From Diphasiastrum complanatum (lineage: Eukaryota > Streptophyta > Lycopodiopsida > Lycopodiales > Lycopodiaceae): a stretch of DNA of 64,000 nucleotides. A program made the translations under genes and the position numbers. A model generated the notes under the pieces. The model saw only the letters and a list, made by a program, of their open reading frames with translations, made no database searches and was not told the origin of the DNA. This document shows, in pieces, positions 22,321-33,234 of the stretch (the stretch's first letter is position 1; every line of letters begins with the position of its first letter). The stretch is from assembly GCA_029204225.1 (NCBI GenBank), contig CM055092.1:44762087-44826086 (forward strand), written 5' to 3'.

Positions 22321-22870
22321 TTAAATGGTTAGGAAGCAAAATAATTAGATATTCTAGGTGTGGAATATTTTAATATTTGACATTCTTCAACTTAGATTTT
22401 TAAAAACTAGGCGAAGGAAAAAAAATATACAAAATTTGAGATCCATCAATGTTGGTGATGATATGTCTAGACAATGGCTATCTGCCTATCTATTTCATGG
22501 TACCTACTTACTCGGAGTCTAGTTTTTGGTTGTTAAACACTTGGAAAGTTTTGGCTAGCATGGAGGATATGATTGTAAAAGGGTAGTCAACATGTGGATT
22601 AATTATACCAATTGAGATGGACTTTCAAAATGAGACCATCAAATTGAATGCAAGCTCTTCCTTATGTAGTATAACTCCACCATACCTATCCATCAAGCAA
22701 TCGTATACACTCTATACAAGTGGTAGTGAAAGAAGAAGTTGCCAAAGACTTTGTTGAGGTAATGAATGATAATTTATCAATTTTCTTATTATTATTTGGA
22801 CATAGATCAATAAACTAGAGTTGAATTTTTGAAATTCTAAATTTTGGATACTTTTATTTTACTATGTAAT
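22321..22870. other. gene-free stretch
   Basis: AT-rich, with no recognised domain or repeat. Confidence 0.3.
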
Positions 22871-23210
22871 CTTGTTAGCTTTGTTGCAATAGAGGTAAGC
22901 TATCATGATGATTCTCTCAAAATTGACATGTCTATTTTAGGTGAGTTTTAGTCAATCACATGCAATTTTTTAAATAACATTTCATACATTTCCAACGTGC
23001 ATAGCAAAGCTGCTTGTGATATTTAAAATTCTTGTTAGCTTTGTTGTGATAACAAGAAATTATCATGATGATTTTCTCAAAGCTGATGTCTCTTTTAGGT
23101 GAGTTTCTATCGAAAGATTCACTTTTAGAAATCCTTTTGACTTGCTAGACTTTTTGTAGTTTTTTTGTTTCAATGTGCATGACAAAGCTACTTGTGATCT
23201 TTCAATCACC
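22871..23210. repeat. diverged tandem duplication, period about 160 bp
   Basis: CTTGTTAGCTTTGTTG occurs at 22871 and 23031. In both it is followed by TATCATGATGATT-TCTCAAA, TTTTAGGTGAGTTT, and later GTGCATa-CAAAGCt-CTTGTGAT, in the same order. The copies have diverged by substitutions and indels. Confidence 0.7.
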
Positions 23211-24460
23211 TTGTTTCAATATCGATTGATAAGAACAAGGTGATTTAAAAGATGCCAAGAGATTTGCCACACACTTTGGACAAGAAAAGATTTGCAATTT
23301 AAGTAGGAAAATTCATCTTTCGACTCAAATGCAATGAAAATGACGTATTGACATTGAGAGAATTGTCACAATAGTCTCTATTGTCATCGCAACAAAGCTA
23401 AACATCCACATATAACGTTGAAAGTGGCATTTTCCCCACTAACAACATTCTTTGCATGATTCAATGCACCTAAAAAATGAGAGGCAAATAGAGATGCTCT
23501 ACGTTGATTGGTGGAGGCCACTTGAAGTAGGCCTCCCTGCTATTTAGATGAAATGAGAGTTATCTTAAGTTAGCATCCTAGGTAGCATTGAAATATGGCA
23601 CCTTGGGACAAGTGAAGATGTGGGAGCGCCCCCATACATCCTCATTTGCTCTAGGGCCATTGGTGGGTCGGGATCTTATATCCACAAAAAGCCACTTACA
23701 ATTGTGACTTATATTTATATTGCAATTTACAATTGTCTCCACTGGCCAATGACATAGCCATTTACAATATCAACAATGTACAATAGGCAAGGGATCCAAA
23801 GTACATGTGATAGACAAGTGCACTTATCCCACTTTCATATGACTGCATTTTAGGGCTTGTTCTCGCATTGGCTTAGACTTATGCAAAAAATTGTTACTCA
23901 GACATGTGCAAAAGTTTTTTTAGAAGGAATTACACTTCCATATGAATGCACCTAAGGTCCAATCCCCGCATTAACTTGAAATCAAATTATGATGCTTATG
24001 AAGATGAGCCCTTCAAAAGCAGCGCTTTGACTTTGGCACATGTTTTGTGAATCATAGCTTGAAATACTCATAGCCCGAGTTGGGGAGGTGGGGCATGACG
24101 TCCTCACAATCCATGGGGACGTACAACCCAAACACTCATATACGAAGCTAGGGTACAATGTCCCCATGAATCATGGGGATGTACAACCCAAATCAACACT
24201 CAATGACAAAATTCCAAGGCACATGTCAATGTATTTCCCCTTTTGGTAAAACACCGCTTGACATTTTCAATGTATTTCCAAAAATGCTTGAATGGCACCA
24301 TTATTAGACATCATTAAATGAACCTTACAAATGGGTTAGGTGTGTTTATCATAAATTAAAAATGAGGAATGTATCTTATGTACTTGTAAAGTTTGCTTAT
24401 TATAAGTAATAAACATGAACTTTTCAAGCTTTACCGAAAACAACACAATTTTGTTCAGGA
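23211..24460. other. gene-free stretch with a short GGGGA/CATGGGGA repeat
   Basis: Around 24098-24190 a 61-bp unit, roughly CATGGGGAcGTACAACCCA, occurs twice. Otherwise no gene or element is identified. Confidence 0.4.
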
Positions 24461-24874
24461 AATTCTTGGGGAGTGACTTTACCTTGGGCTTTTTTGGTGC
24501 CCTCGGGCGCCTCACGATGGGGAAGACCCTCGGACTGAGGCTGCTCCGTATACGTGAAAATAGTTTTTCTGTTTTTTCATAGGAAAATGAGATATCTCCT
24601 TGCACGAAATTTGTGCGCCTCCCTTTTTTTTTCAAAATTTTTTACATGCACTTTCTAGATGTCGAAAGGTGCATGTAAAAAGCTTTACCTTTTTTTACGT
24701 GCACCATCTGCCCAAAAGGTAAAAAATTTACATAAAAAAAAAAATGTAAAAAAAGTTCTCATGCGCGGAAGGTCACCTCCTCGGCCGTTCTGGCAAGTAC
24801 GGGAATTTACGTGACTTTGGGGGCGCTAGGCCCTTCCTTGGTGGAACAAACCTCCCCGAAAGTCACCCTGAATT
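24461..24874. mobile_element. possible MITE-like element with internal hairpin
   Basis: The ends are inverted and similar: AATTCTTGGGGAGTGACTTT (24461-24480) against the complement of AAAGTCACCCTGAATT (24859-24874). Inside, TTTTTTACATGCACTTTC (24638-24655) pairs with GAAAGGTGCATGTAAAAAG (24664-24682). The element is more GC-rich than its surroundings. No TSD was found, so this is a tentative call. Confidence 0.4.
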
Positions 24875-26181
24875 GCCCTCCTAATAGCCTTACCCACATG
24901 GGATCCCCGTGAGGGAGTTGTTGCTTTGGAGGATGATCGGTTCCGTCGCCATTCTCAGCGCAGGATCATCATAACACCAGGCAGGCTCTTCATCCCAGCT
25001 CTTGTTGTTTACATGCAATCGCTTGATGTCTCAGATTTCTTTTAGCAGCTCTGTCTTATAGTTAATGAAACATCGGCAAAAGTGAAAAATGAATAATGCC
25101 CACTAAGCAGTTCAGCAGTCACTAAAGGATAAATTTTCGTCATGCAATTGGGATACAAAAACTCATGCTGTTAACATTCATATCCTAGCATTTCATCTCA
25201 AAATGCAAACAGATCATAGGCAGTTTTAGCTTCTAGAAGCACTCGTTTGTTCCATTACGTTTTTGCTAGGTTGTATCTAATTTCACAAAGCATAGCTGCA
25301 AACAGATAAAAGAGTATAAGCTTTCAAAAGCAATTGTTTTGGCCATTAGAGACTAGATAATGTTTGCTTATAAGCACATTGTAGGTAGTAATGGCTTGGC
25401 TGTAGCAGAACGAGAGGACGAGCCATTGTTCCCTCAATATATATGTAGATGCATATTATCGAGCATGATGTTGGCTGTGAAATCCTACTCTGAAATTATC
25501 TTGGCCCGCTATTGTGCATAGAGGACAGAATTTTAGGTTCCATCCATGACGGCTCCGGATATGAAATATCCTCCCCCAAGCTTGGAACTGGCAGTCAACT
25601 TCAAAGCTCCCACAATCAACCAAGAACTGCAAAACACTAGTAATGGTAGGTAGAGGCAAGAGGGATAGGTATACTCTCTCTTTGCATGTGCTCCACTCGT
25701 CACCTCACTGAGTGCATAGTAACTCATCATCATGACAATTTCAATTGACTGTCAATTTCAACAAAAAATTGATTTTTATGTATTCTATAGACTCCTATCA
25801 AATTACCTATTCATTATGCGCCATAGACGCAGATGAGAAACCAGTATAGCTGCCCTATTTCTAGGAGCGCTTCCATCAGGATCTAGAGAGTTGCCTCTTT
25901 CAACTCAATACCTTGTCGCAGGACTTCTTATGTTGATGATTTTATTTCTCATCAATCAAGTTTCATTCCCATCTATCAATAACCTTTTCATTTACCACAT
26001 GGAAAAGCATCTCCGAAACATATTTGATGTGATGTTTCCTTCAAACTACTATGAACTACTTTTTATAGCAGGCTTCCATACATTTATGAAATGCCTATAA
26101 TTTTTATCATGCAAAAACCTTCAGCACCAACAATATGCATGTATTTAAGATCCTCATTGGAAAATACAACTTGCTGCCAAT
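24875..26181. other. gene-free stretch
   Basis: Small open frames only (25456-25733 minus, 25891-26100 plus), without recognised domains. Confidence 0.3.
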
Positions 26182-26605
26182 TTGTTAGGGACCCAACCCC
26201 TTGGGTCCCATACCTTACTTGAAAACCAGACATTGGACTAGGGCATGTTGACTTGACCAGTGACTTGTGGATCACATGAATGCCATTTGTCATGATCATG
26301 GACATGTGCTTGGCAGGGTGACTCCTACCTTGTTAGTATAAAAGGGGAGGAGTTCTTAGCTACCATTCACTCTATTTACCTAGGAGAAGGTGGATGGTAG
26401 TGTGCATGTGCATTGCCAGGATAAGAGCTAGCTAGGGGTAGGAGATGGCTGAAGGTGCTAGTGGTGGTATGGGACATGGTTAGTACTCGAGGTTGGATCC
26501 GTGAATTGTCTAATTGATCCACCTTCACAAACTGTAGATTTTCAGATGTCTTTTTGTAAAAAGATTTAGAATTGTTGCATAACCCTCAGTCGGGGTTTGT
26601 TTTTT
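26182..26605 (+). repeat. probable LTR (TGTTAGGGACCC...), right edge approximate
   Basis: Starts TGTTAGGGACCCAACCCC after ...CCAATT and contains a strong TATA box (26337-26345). It ends in an A/C-rich spacer before gypsy coding sequence on the same strand. Position and TG start fit a 5' LTR, but there is no second copy and no clear PBS. Confidence 0.45.
26337..26345 (+). promoter_or_regulatory. TATA box of the putative LTR
   Basis: TATAAAAGG followed by a G-rich stretch. It lies about 155 bp into the putative LTR, a normal place for the U3/R promoter. Confidence 0.5.
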
Positions 26606-26713
26606 TTTTTTTTCAAAAAACAAAAACAAAACAAAACAAAAAAAGACAAATTGGGCTCCGCTGCCAGCCAACTAGCTACACAGTTGGTTTACAGCTAGCT
26701 ACTTAAAGGTGTT

Positions 26714-27600
26714 TTGTTCAAGATGCTAGGTAATTCTAGCACTGATTTTTCCCTTGTCGATAATTCTGTTTGCACATATTGTTGCTTTAATATGGCGGTA
26801 TTGGCCCCCACAAACCTAATTTGGATGAATGGGTCAGTGGGACGCCAAGACGTAACAATTTTGTTTGATGATCGTTCCACAGACAATCTTATCTACTCTA
26901 AATTGTTGTAGAAGCTAAAGGTGGAAATAAAGAAAAGTAACCACCGTTATGTGGTCGAATTGGCCACGGGAGTAGAAAGTCAAGTCAAGTATGGGACCGG
27001 ATAGTTCCATGTCTTCCTTTGCAAATTCAAGGCTATAAGGATAACATAGGCTTCCATACTATGAATCTAGACAAATTAGGCGTGATACTTGGAAAAGAGT
27101 GGTTCTATGAGCACAATGAGTCATCAAGGAGGAACTATGGAACCCACAGTTTTTAATTCTTGCATAATGACTTACTCATAGAACTTAGTAGAAATGTAAA
27201 TATTTTTTCTTCATACTTGCTTTCTGCTATGGAAATGTTTGAATACATATTGTAATTCTTATTTATCTTGATTAAAAGATTTTGTTCACACGGAGAATGT
27301 AAGTTACAAAATTGTACCAATGACTAACAATCTAAAGGATGTAAATTCACCAAAGGGTGAAGCCTTTAGAAAAGCTAGACATGAATATAGTGACATTTTT
27401 CGAAAACAGTTGCAAGAGGGTGTTCCCCCCTCTAGGGGTCGACCATGGCATAGATCTTCCTCCAAAAAGCTCTCATGTATCTTTGTATCCTTACAAATGA
27501 TTGTGAAAGACGAAGATGAAGTTTTTAGACAACTGCAAGCCACGTTAGGTCTAGTAAAATCCCATGGGGAACTCTTGTTTTGTTAGTTAATAAAAAGGAT
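26714..27600 (+). pseudogene. gypsy protease / early RT remnant
   Basis: 26714-26911 includes GRQDVTILFDDRSTDNLI, resembling the gypsy retropepsin block that usually reads like 'vLfDgGST-NfI'. 27320-27586 has KGEAFRKARHEYSDIFRKQLQEG and VPPSRGRPWH, the segment preceding RT. The frame is interrupted repeatedly. It lies upstream of the RT at 27795 on the same strand. Confidence 0.6.
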
Positions 27601-27794
27601 GGAGGTACACTTCTTTGTGTAGATTATTGAAATTAAACAAATCCACTAAGCAAAACAAATATCCCGTACCTCGAATGGATGAGCTAATTGATTGATTGAA
27701 TGGTGCAAAGTGTTTACCAAGATCAACTTGAGATAGGGATCATTAGATTCAAATTAAAAGTGAGGATGTGAAATAACAAGGTCTAGGACTAGAG

Positions 27795-28790
27795 ATGGCC
27801 ATTGTGAGTTTCTTGCCATTTGGATTAACGAATGCCCCCACAACATGTCAACAAATGATGAACGAACTTCTTTATTCATATTTGGGAAAGTTTTCAATAG
27901 TTTACGTAGATGGTATCATTATCTATAGTAAGACTTTGAGGGAGCATGAAGAGCTTTTCAAGTCTATCTTGACGTTACTAAGACAGGAGAAGCTCTTCAC
28001 CAAAGAATCCAAGTGTGAATATTTTTTTCAGACAAGACTAGTATATCTGAATCACATTAATTTGGATAATGGGTTGGAAATTTTGTACGTAGTAAGATTT
28101 ATGAGTGGCCTATTCTCCTAACCATCGAAGAAGTCAAATCTTTTCTTGACTTCATTGGGTTTTTCATATATTCATCAGGGATTATGTGATAATTGCATTA
28201 CCCTTGACAAATGTCCTCAAAGGGTTGAAGAAAACCACTTGGCACAATAAGTTCAATCCACCGATAACTTGGACTGAAGAGTTAAATCAAAGTTTTGTCC
28301 AAGGCATTGTGTGTTTATAGCTCCCATTCTACACATAGTCAATCCTAACAAGCCATATGTACGTGCTTGAACGAGATGCTAGCGATTTTGTTGTAGGAGC
28401 AGTTCTATTTCAAGATTGTAGACCAGATGTGTTTGAGAGCAAAATTTTGGATCCTGCTCAAAGGCGGTACTCCACCTATAATAAGGAACTTTTTGTTGTG
28501 ATAAATGCTCTTAAGATTTATCTATATGGATCTAGGTTTGCAATTGTGATTGATCACCAAGTACTAAGGTGTATTTGTGATGTGGTAGACCGTCAGGGTT
28601 GTAAAGTGAGGAGGTCAGAGTTGCTCCAATAATTTCGGTATGACGTTAAGTACCGTAAGGGTATGTCAAACTATGTCACAGATGCCTTAAGCCAAATTGA
28701 AGAGGTCAATCAGTTAATTTTATTTGAGATCCAATTCGATTTGTATCTATCCCTTGTTAACTTGTGTAACACCGACATGTATTTTAGTTA
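27795..28790 (+). pseudogene. gypsy RT palm and RNase H
   Basis: 27795-28121 has SFLPFGLTNAPTTCQQMMNE, then IVYVDGIIIYSKT at the active site. The expected second catalytic Asp is Gly, so RT is dead. Next is LTLLRQEKLFTKESKCEYFF. 28357-28632 is RNase H: LERDASDFVVGAVLFQ, RRYSTYNKELFVVINALK and IVIDHQVLR. Near 28650-28700 is YRKGMSNYVTDALS, the usual end of gypsy RNase H. Stops and a frameshift lie between RT and RNase H. The gypsy sequence ends abruptly near 28790 against copia sequence. Confidence 0.85.
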
Positions 28791-28812
28791 GATTTGGCAA
28801 GATGCGGGAGGG

Positions 28813-29809
28813 ATGATAGAAGGTGAGTGCAGCAAGCAAGGTGCAAGAAGGTCTTACAGGAAACCTTGCAACGTGAGAGTCAGGAGACAAAAATTTGTGC
28901 TTATGACTACTATCTTGGATTCACATGAGCCACATTCATTTGTTGAGGCAGCAAAGGAGAACATATGGCATCAAGCCATGCAAGAACAATATGACTCATT
29001 ATCAAAAATGATACATGAGATCTTCTGAAATTGTCAATAGGAAAGCATCCCATTGGGTGTAAATGGGTCCATAGGAATAAATACCAAGCAAATGGGAGCA
29101 TTGATAAGCATAAAGCAAGGCTGATTTGCAAAGGGTTATGTGCAGCAGGAAGGGCTGGATAATGATGAGACTTCCACACTTGTGGTGAAAATGACATCTA
29201 TCAGGATGGTCTTGGCATTGGCTGCATTCTTTGATTGGAAGGTCCATCAGATGGACTTGAAAAGTGCATTTCTACATGAGCAGCTGGCAAAGGAAGTCTA
29301 CATGGACCAGTCACAAGGCATCATGGCAAAAGGTAAGGACTATCTAGTGTGCAAGTTTAAGAAGGCATTGTACGGGTTGAAACGTGCACCCAAAAAATGG
29401 TGTAGCTGTGTTGACGACTATTTTTCAAAACATGTTATAAAGAGTACAGCAAATTGTAATCTTTATGTAAAGGGCAAGGATGGGAACGTAGTCATTATTG
29501 TTCTCTATGTTGACGATCTTGTCGTCATAGGTAAGAATGGAAGCTGATTTTAGAGTTGAAAAGCTCATTTGTCTAATGAGTTTAATGTGAAATATTTGGG
29601 TTTGACTCAATTGCCTAGTGTTAGAAGTGTGGAAGAAAAGTTGTGTTTTCATTTCCCAAGCAAAGTTTGCATGCAAAGTCTTGCACAATTTCAACCTGCA
29701 AGATGGCAAACCCATTTCCGCTTCCATTGATACCAGTTGCAAGCCTTCCAAGGTGGATGGCACACCTGTTTGTGCATATGTGTCCACTGTAATGTCTGAT
29801 GATATGTAA
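28813..29809 (+). pseudogene. copia RT (partial)
   Basis: Starts in the linker (DSHEPHSFVEAAKENIWHQAM) and continues, with stops, as KVHQMDLKSAFLHEQLAKEV, KALYGLKRAPKKWC and VVIIVLYVDDLVVIGKN. The YVDD active site is intact. 29618-29809 keeps LEVWKKSCVFISQAKF and LQDGKPISASIDTSCK, the thumb. RNase H and LTR are missing; integrase and everything upstream are replaced by gypsy sequence. Confidence 0.85.
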
Positions 29810-29859
29810 ACAATGATACGTATAATGTCATGACTCATTCGTACTGTCTCATCTAGACA

Positions 29860-30153
29860 TTAAGCTCTCGTGGCTTTGAGCCTCCTCTGAGCAGGTGTTG
29901 TCGAGCCTACTATTGTCCCCTCTCGAACATGAGGGACAAAGTCCTCATCGAAGACTGAGACAAGATGCCCGTCATCCTGATCCTCACTCTCCTTAGAACC
30001 CTCCTCTACATACTCCTCTTCCTTTGAGGACTCTGATCCTGACGATGCCTCGGGCTCAGACTCCTCATTGAGCATGAGAGCTCGTACCCTCTCCTGCCCT
30101 CCTCCTCTGTAGGTCCTGCACACAAGAATTGACAAATTTATTACTGCCCACAA
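29860..30153 (-). CDS. acidic C-terminal exon, possibly DNA-transposon (hAT-like) relic
   Basis: A 97-aa frame. After a possible splice acceptor (TGTGTGCAG, near 30118 on the minus strand) it encodes a highly acidic run rich in Glu/Ser (about ESEPEASSGSESSKEEEYVE), then LVSVFDEDFVPHVREG and a basic end. An upstream piece (30236-30352, minus) reads EIDVVKVPDLPPRSQ and ENVYTFLHDEAM, then a stop. Two small exons with an acidic tail resemble the end of hAT-type transposases, but I have only partial similarity from memory and no BED finger or dimerisation motif. Function is therefore not claimed. Confidence 0.35.
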   Translation of the reverse strand: MWAVINLSILVCRTYRGGGQERVRALMLNEESEPEASSGSESSKEEEYVEEGSKESEDQDDGHLVSVFDEDFVPHVREGTIVGSTTPAQRRLKATRA

Positions 30154-30829
30154 ATTACAATAATCAGTTCAAAAATGTATTGCAATTGACAAGTATGAAG
30201 TGTCAACTAAGTAGCAAGTACTAACTTCTTATTTCTCACGTGCCCTCTACATAGCCTCGTCATGGAGAAATGTGTACACATTCTCGTCATCCTGTGATCT
30301 TGGTGGCAAGTCTGGAACCTTTACCACATCGATCTCATCTTGATTGATCTATGCACATGCCACAATGCACATTGAAATCAAGACAAAATCTGGAAGGCCG
30401 ACATGTCAACAATTGTATAGGCAAACTGTATTACATGATACTTTTGACTTCAAATTTGAAAGTTCAAACTTCAAACACACTGTGATTGTAGTCTAGTGTC
30501 TACTATCTACTTATAATTTTGAGATATTTTGTTTTGTTTTAAAGTCCAAAATGCCATGTTATTTTTTTTTGGAATCATGGTGAAGTATTTTTTGGAACAC
30601 TAATACCCAAAACACTAAGCCATGAGCAACAGATAGTGAAAACTTTGTTGAATGGTTAAAGATGTTTTTTCTTTAGAATTATCTCATGGCTTGCCTCCCA
30701 CAAGGGCAATAGACCATTGGATATAAGTCTTGTTCAATAGTCGATCTTTCTTTCAACAACCATATAGGTTTAGCCAGAAAGAGGTAGATGAGATTGGTAG
30801 GCAATCAAAATAATTATGGAGAATGGGCC
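30154..30829. other. mostly gene-free stretch
   Basis: Holds the possible small upstream exon 30236-30352 (minus strand) described above. The rest is AT-rich and unassigned. Confidence 0.3.
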
Positions 30830-31400
30830 ATATCAAGCCTAGTAAATCACCATGGGGTGCACCAATCCTTATAAAGAATACGAAAGATGGGGGTATCTAG
30901 GTGGGTGTGAATTATAAAGGTTCGAAAAAGGTTATTGTAAAAAAATGAACACCCATTATCTAGGATGGATGATATTAGAGTTTGTGTTGGTGGAGCTCAC
31001 TACTTTACTAAGATCAATCTTAGGACAGGGTATCATTAGTTTGGAATTAGATCAGAAGATGTACCTAAGACAAAGTTTGAGACTCATTATGGCCATTGTG
31101 AATTTTTTATCTTTCCTTTTGGGTTGGCTAATGCTCCTACTATATCTCAACAGATGATGAACGAGTTGTTTCATCCATATCTAGGGAAATTTGTATTTAT
31201 GTTTTAAAATGACGTGCTCGTCCTAAATGAAACACCTAAGGAACATGTGAAGTATCTACAAACTATACTAGGAATTCTTAGTCAAGAGAAGTTGTATGCC
31301 AAAGAATTTGAATGTGAATTCTTAAAGCATGAATTGCTTTATCTAGGTTAGAAAGTCACCTCCAAGAGGATGTAAAGTGATTAGATAAAATCTAAGGAAC
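30830..31400 (+). pseudogene. decayed gypsy RT
   Basis: Begins SKSPWGAPILIKNTKDGG, a stop, then VGVNYKG, the conserved gypsy RT start. LSFLLGWLMLL is the frame-shifted version of PFGL-NAP. QQMMNELFHPYLGKF is visible in another frame around 31150-31190. The active-site region reads roughly ND-VLVLNET. Then come KLYAKEFECEF and LLYLG, the usual following blocks. There are many stops. It is not the same copy as the gypsy at 27.8 kb. Confidence 0.75.
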
Positions 31401-32243
31401 TGTTAAGTGGCCAATCTCACAAATTGTTAGGCGGTTGAAATCTTACTTAGGACTTATAGAATTCTTTTGGAAGTTTATTGAGGCACATGCTAAGATAGCA
31501 ACATTATTAACTTTTGGATTAAAGGTTTAAGTGACTATAAAGGGAAAGTCAAGCAAACCAATTATGGATGCCATAGCTTGGAGCTTAATAGTTTATTGGA
31601 TGTTCATTAGTAATCTCATAGCATGAGGGTGTGCATGTGCCAGTTAGTTAAACATGAACACTCAAGAAGTGGTTATCCATTATAACCTCTTAATAAGAGG
31701 TGGGACAACAAAAGAGAACTTTGGTGGTATGGGATGGTACCTAGCTCTTGAGTGTTTGTTAATCATGAGCGGAGGATCAAGGGGAGTTATTACCCCTCCC
31801 CTCCCGCATGCATGCGCGCTTTTCTTGCTTGAAAATTTGGAGCTTTTTAACCCCTTCATATTTTATTATTATTTTTTTCTCTCGAAAATCTAACCATATT
31901 TATATAAATCTCCATTCCCTCTATCTCTTTGACCCCATTTATTCATTTATTAGGTACTTGGCCATATGATATTGGATTGGGGGCCTTCTTGTAGGATGAT
32001 GCACTATTATCCCTCCTTATCCATTTTGATTATGTTCATTGACATCTTATCTCTGGAAGGCTCATTTTTGGGATTTCCTTGTGGCTATAAGTAGGAACTG
32101 TTGTCATTCATTTGATAGCTGATGATATTGATTCCTCCTCTTAGCGTCATAAGCATTCTCTTTTCCGCTTTCTAGGGTTAGTTCCTACTTATGTGATGCT
32201 TTCTTAGCTTAGATATTGATGTGCTATGAATATGTTCGTAACT
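31401..32243. other. gene-free; right part possibly an LTR
   Basis: The only landmark is a PBS-like motif at 32244. If real, an LTR should end just before it, but no TG...CA edges can be set. Confidence 0.3.
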
Positions 32244-32255
32244 TGGTATCAAAGC
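32244..32255 (+). other. primer-binding-site-like motif
   Basis: TGGTATCAAAGC, identical to the PBS used by the intact copia element at 39223. The following 180 bp show no gag before the next element begins, so this is a stub. Confidence 0.5.
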
Positions 32256-32444
32256 ACTTTCTTGAGCAACTGGGGAGTGCTTTTTTCAGATTTGAATTTT
32301 TCTTTGGGAGGGCTCCCATTTGCAGATTGGATTCTCAGCATACGGATCTACATTTTGCAGGTTCTATGTCATGGATTGGAGGAGGATCAATGCCCACCCA
32401 GCTGGCTGTCAAGCACCCATCTTGTTGTCATAATTTGATCCACA

Positions 32445-32645
32445 ACATCTAGATAGGAGTTAACTAATCATATTAGCACCCACAAGAGATTAAGAGAACT
32501 CTGATTATAGAGGAGTGAGCAAGCTCTATACATCGCAATGAATCTATGGTGGGGTGCCAGCCTACTTAATACTTTCTATATGGCTTGTGAAAAGCCAAAG
32601 CTAAAGGCAAAAAGCTAATATTACTATCTACGATCATGATCTTCA
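32445..32645 (-). repeat. copia LTR fragment (family of the 38.8-43.0 kb element)
   Basis: Matches the reverse complement of LTR 38765-39222: ATCTAGATAGGAGTTAACTA, GTGGGGTGCCAGCCTAC and CTTTCTATATGGCTTGTGAAA. It is a diverged copy joined directly to pol sequence. Confidence 0.75.
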
Positions 32646-32817
32646 TGTTGCTTTTCAAGTCTAGCAGATCTCCTAGTTCCCTGTGTATTGGACTCTCCCT
32701 GTTCCAAAATGACACTATTTTTGATAGTTTCATAGTACTATCTAAACTGCTTCACCCTAAAACATATCTGGAAGATTCTTACTTTTGAGCATACTTGCAG
32801 TTTTCACAATAAGATCG

Positions 32818-32819
<2 letters not shown>
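32646..32819 (-). pseudogene. tiny copia pol fragments (linker and integrase)
   Basis: 32640-32740 corresponds to the reverse complement of 41885-41960 (linker with STRRS-RLEKQHED). 32750-32815 encodes VKTASMLKSKNLPDMF, a stop, then GEAV, the end of the integrase core. The normal order is scrambled or joined by large deletions. Confidence 0.65.

Positions 32820-32863
<44 letters not shown>
32820..32863. repeat. (TC)22 microsatellite in a copia leader
   Basis: Uninterrupted TC tract seven bases from a PBS on the minus strand. Confidence 0.95.
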
Positions 32864-32866
<3 letters not shown>

Positions 32867-32869
32867 CCT

Positions 32870-32881
32870 GCTCTGATACCA
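32870..32881 (-). other. primer-binding site
   Basis: The minus strand reads TGGTATCAGAGC, the canonical initiator-Met PBS. An LTR of a different sequence (TGTCAGAAAACACATG...) starts at 32882 and is traceable to about 33113. Confidence 0.75.
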
Positions 32882-33113
32882 TGTCAGAAAACACATGTGG
32901 AGGTCTAAATGTATTTTTCATAGTAGCTAATAAGTATCAAACATGACTCTTGTGTTGTTTGAGAGGAACCCCTATCCATTGTTACATGTTGATAACAGTT
33001 TGAGATGACCAATCCAATAGCAAGGATGAGACTTTTCTGAGTCGTATTATTGTCTGGATATACCATGCATAGCGAGATATTGATAACAAAGGTGAGAGCG
33101 CAAGTTGTGACAT

Positions 33114-33230
33114 AGCCGGTTCGAACCGAATCCAGTTCGAATCGGGAAAAAAAAAAGCCAAAAAAAAACGTTTGGAATTTTTTGTTTTCCGGTTCAAACC
33201 GGTCGAATCGGCGGTCGATTCGAATTGGCT
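33114..33230. mobile_element. 117-bp imperfect hairpin (MITE-like) rich in GGTTCGAA motifs
   Basis: The left end AGCCGGTTCGAACCGAATCC resembles the reverse complement of the right end ...GTCGATTCGAATTGGCT (AGCCAATTCGAATCGAC). A-rich and T-rich runs are in the middle, and inner palindromes CCGGTTCAAACCGG and CGGTTCGAACCG are present. Flanks TGTGACAT and TGTAACCT agree at six of eight positions, a possible decayed 8-bp TSD. It separates an LTR fragment from copia RNase H. Confidence 0.5.
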
Positions 33231-33234
33231 TGTA

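Noticed and set aside
25891-26100. 69-aa hydrophobic ORF
   Set aside because: Short, no domain, no splice or promoter context; likely chance in AT-rich DNA.
26714-31400. Integrated plant pararetrovirus
   Set aside because: The RT, RNase H and protease blocks follow gypsy and copia order, and I see no movement-protein or coat-protein motif.
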